Below, one piece after another: positions 6,250 through 7,537 of a stretch of 7,537 nucleotides of DNA. Origin of the DNA: an uncultured Lachnospiraceae bacterium (lineage in GTDB: Bacteria; Bacillota; Clostridia; Lachnospirales; Lachnospiraceae); NCBI GenBank assembly GCA_900557385.1, contig USSP01000088.1, forward strand, positions 1 to 7,537, read 5' to 3'. Position numbers and translations under genes: made by a program. The notes under the pieces are model-generated. The model was given only the letters and a program-made list of their open reading frames with translations. It did no database searches and was not told where the DNA came from. How positions within the stretch are numbered: the first letter of the stretch is position 1; every line of letters begins with the position of its first letter.

Positions 6250-6666
6250 TTACTGAATCCTGCCATAGCAGTAGGCGTGCGCCCTCCAGTATGCCGTGTC
6301 ATAGGATGCATACTGAATAGGGTTTCCACAATGAACCATAATCTTATTTACCGGATCTACCACGATTCCCACATGGGATGCACCGGATGTGTTGTAGGTT
6401 CCCTGAAAGAATACCAGGTCACCCGGCTTCACATCGGAAGCAGCCTCTCTTGCTGTCGCATTTTTCCATCCGTTGGCCGTAAGTCTTCCATAATTCCATC
6501 CGTTTCCGCAGTTGTTTATGACGTAGCTTACAAATCCGGAACAGTCAAAGCTTGTGCTTGGGGAAGATCCTCCCCATACATACGGATAACCGAGATACTT
6601 TTCCGCTTCATTAAGCATCCTGGCAAACTGCTGGTCTGTCAGATATTCCCCAGTACCGCATAATTC
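6250..6666 (-). CDS. C40 (NlpC/P60) peptidase catalytic domain, 3' fragment of a frameshifted gene
   Basis: NlpC/P60 endopeptidases cut peptide cross-links in peptidoglycan; in conjugative elements (Orf14 of Tn916, TcpG of pCW3) they open the wall for the mating channel. Numbered from ATG 6618, the fragment has the Y-P-Y-V-W-G-G motif, catalytic Cys26 in F-D-C-S-G-F-V, His82 in S-H-V-G-I-V and the third residue His96 in V-H-C-G-N-P, so the active site is complete. The frame stays open upstream to 6666 and encodes G-E-Y-L-T-D-Q-Q-F-A-R-M before the domain, a sequence that reads as the natural continuation of the preceding frame. ATG 6618 has no Shine-Dalgarno site at a useful distance, so this is not a convincing separate gene. 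It is best read as the C-terminal part of the membrane-anchored protein encoded at 6639-7537. Confidence 0.85.
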   Translation of the reverse strand, partial: ELCGTGEYLTDQQFARMLNEAEKYLGYPYVWGGSSPSTSFDCSGFVSYVINNCGNGWNYGRLTANGWKNATAREAASDVKPGDLVFFQGTYNTSGASHVGIVVDPVNKIMVHCGNPIQYASYDTAYWRAHAYCYGRIQ

Positions 6667-7537
6667 TCATACTCCTCAGATACTCCCGGATTGGCATACA
6701 CGTTATCTCCAAAGATGTCCGGCTTATTTCCCCTTGTTTCAAGAAGGATCATATACCGCTGCATCTGGTCTTCCGTAAGGTTTAGGGCATTTACTGCCGC
6801 GGAAATCCCATGGTTGGTCAGTGTGGTGTTGAGAATGTAATAGTCATATTCCACCTCAACCTGATAGGATTCATAAACCTGATAAGGAACCGAAACCGTA
6901 TAGGTATAAGACTCCAATCTTCCGTTTACCATCCGGTACCCGGTTCTTTCTTCATCCCGGTAATATGTCACATAATGCCACCTGGTTTCCGTTCTCGTTC
7001 TGGTCTCCACCACTTCCGTCATGGTCACTGTATACTGGTAATCAAAAATGGTCTGTAACATGGACTGCACCTGGGAAGGGGTGTAATTCTCATAAAGCAC
7101 CGTAAGCAGTGCCGTCAGTTCAAACGGATTGTGGGAGATCTCCGCAAGGGAATAATTGTACTCATCATACCCCGGATGGTCTGTTTCGATATTGTCTATG
7201 GTTTCCTGCAAATCTGCTTCCAGTTCCACATAATCTGCTTCCACCTGCAGAATGTCTGAATCCTCTGCCGTAAAGGAAGTAGTAATTGTGGTAGTGTTCA
7301 CTCCGCCTGCCATCATGGAACAGGATGATAATGCTCCGGAGATTACCAGAACCACAATCAGAACTACCAAAGCAATCACCAGCAGCATAGGATGGTCCTG
7401 TAAAAATTCCCTGATCCATTCTGCAAGTCTTCCCATCAGGTCTTCTGCCTTGTCGGTGAATCTCTTGCCGATACTTCCGATGCCGTTTGCCGCCTCTGCA
7501 GCCTGTTTCTTTGCGGCAGCTTCCGCAAATTCTCTCT
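6639..7537 (-). CDS. C40 conjugation peptidase, membrane anchor and stalk (CD1108-like); 5' end outside window, frameshifted at 3' end
   Basis: The frame is open to the right edge, so the true start lies outside; ATG 7436 is internal, because 33 in-frame codons precede it (K-K-Q-A-A-E-A-A-N-G-I-G-S) and read naturally into it. The visible 298 residues begin with a basic, Ala-rich cytoplasmic part, then one transmembrane helix (about 50-72, M-L-L-V-I-A-L-V-V-L-I-V-V-L-V-I-S-G), then an extracellular stalk rich in Tyr, Thr and Glu, with a segment (N-P-F-E-L-T-A-L-L-T-V-L-Y-E-N-Y) that I associate with peptidases of this class. The frame stops at 6639 after Y-A-V-L-G-N-I, just before the linker that should join the NlpC/P60 domain. 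The product as written would be a membrane protein without its enzyme. It is the first visible gene of the operon; VirB4-like genes would be expected further upstream. Confidence 0.85.
   Translation of the reverse strand, partial: REFAEAAAKKQAAEAANGIGSIGKRFTDKAEDLMGRLAEWIREFLQDHPMLLVIALVVLIVVLVISGALSSCSMMAGGVNTTTITTSFTAEDSDILQVEADYVELEADLQETIDNIETDHPGYDEYNYSLAEISHNPFELTALLTVLYENYTPSQVQSMLQTIFDYQYTVTMTEVVETRTRTETRWHYVTYYRDEERTGYRMVNGRLESYTYTVSVPYQVYESYQVEVEYDYYILNTTLTNHGISAAVNALNLTEDQMQRYMILLETRGNKPDIFGDNVYANPGVSEEYENYAVLGNI
6642..6666 (-). other. Frameshift site splitting the C40 peptidase gene
   Basis: Both frames are open across these 25 bases. Reading GCG GTA CTG GGG AAT ATC TGA gives A-V-L-G-N-I-stop, while the frame one base back gives T-G-E-Y-L-T-D-Q-Q-F and runs on into the peptidase. 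Restoring one base near GTAC(C)TGGGG would give A-V-P-G-E-Y-L-T-D, a plausible linker. The site is therefore a one-base deletion, a sequencing error next to the G4 run, or, less likely, a -1 slip. Confidence 0.75.

Noticed and set aside
6247..6663. 138-codon plus-strand open frame opposite the C40 peptidase
   Set aside because: It mirrors a clear NlpC/P60 domain on the other strand and has no domain signal; a chance frame in GC-balanced coding DNA.
6642..6666. Programmed -1 ribosomal frameshift in the C40 gene
   Set aside because: The site offers a GGGG run but no proper X-XXY-YYZ heptamer, and the AAU to GAA re-pairing is poor; deletion or base-calling error is simpler.

Overview
This window looks like part of the conjugation module of an integrative and conjugative element (Tn1549/CTn type) from a Gram-positive gut anaerobe, most likely of the Clostridia (Lachnospiraceae-like). 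The basis is gene content and order: an NlpC/P60 (C40) conjugation peptidase, a DUF4315 protein, a DUF4366 (CD1107-type) membrane protein, a RadC/ArdC fusion and a type IA topoisomerase (TopB). All genes read on the minus strand, so transcription runs from high to low coordinates. Strong AGGAGG-type ribosome binding sites fit a Firmicute. The organism and element family are inferred from memory of such elements; no search was run.

Layout in order of transcription. 7537-6250: the C40 peptidase, whose 5' end lies outside the window; it is broken by a one-base frameshift near 6642-6666 that separates the membrane-anchored stalk from the catalytic domain. 6239-6216: a terminator-like hairpin. 6199-4941: a tight cluster of DUF4315, DUF4366 and an unnamed 56-residue basic protein. 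4951-2870: a 693-residue fusion of a RadC/JAMM domain, an ArdC-like DNA-binding domain and a zincin (HExxH) domain. The four genes from 6199 to 2870 overlap each other by 11 to 17 bases, which suggests translational coupling. 2790-1000: an AT-rich gene for an ABC/SMC-like ATPase with its own predicted promoter. 999-868: an AT-rich spacer with a strong hairpin. 867-1: the first 289 residues of TopB.

The conserved genes fit one job. The C40 enzyme would open peptidoglycan for the mating channel, the DUF4315/DUF4366 proteins would be envelope-associated accessory parts, the RadC/ArdC protein would protect or process incoming single-stranded DNA, and TopB would resolve DNA topology during transfer.

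The odd one out is the ATPase at 1000-2790. It is much richer in A+T than its neighbours, is not coupled to the overlapping cluster, and has an extended -10 promoter and a clear Shine-Dalgarno site of its own. It looks like cargo inserted between ardC and topB, and a stand-alone defence or inter-element competition ATPase is the most attractive reading. That function is inference: the sequence shows the ATPase core but not a recognisable effector domain.
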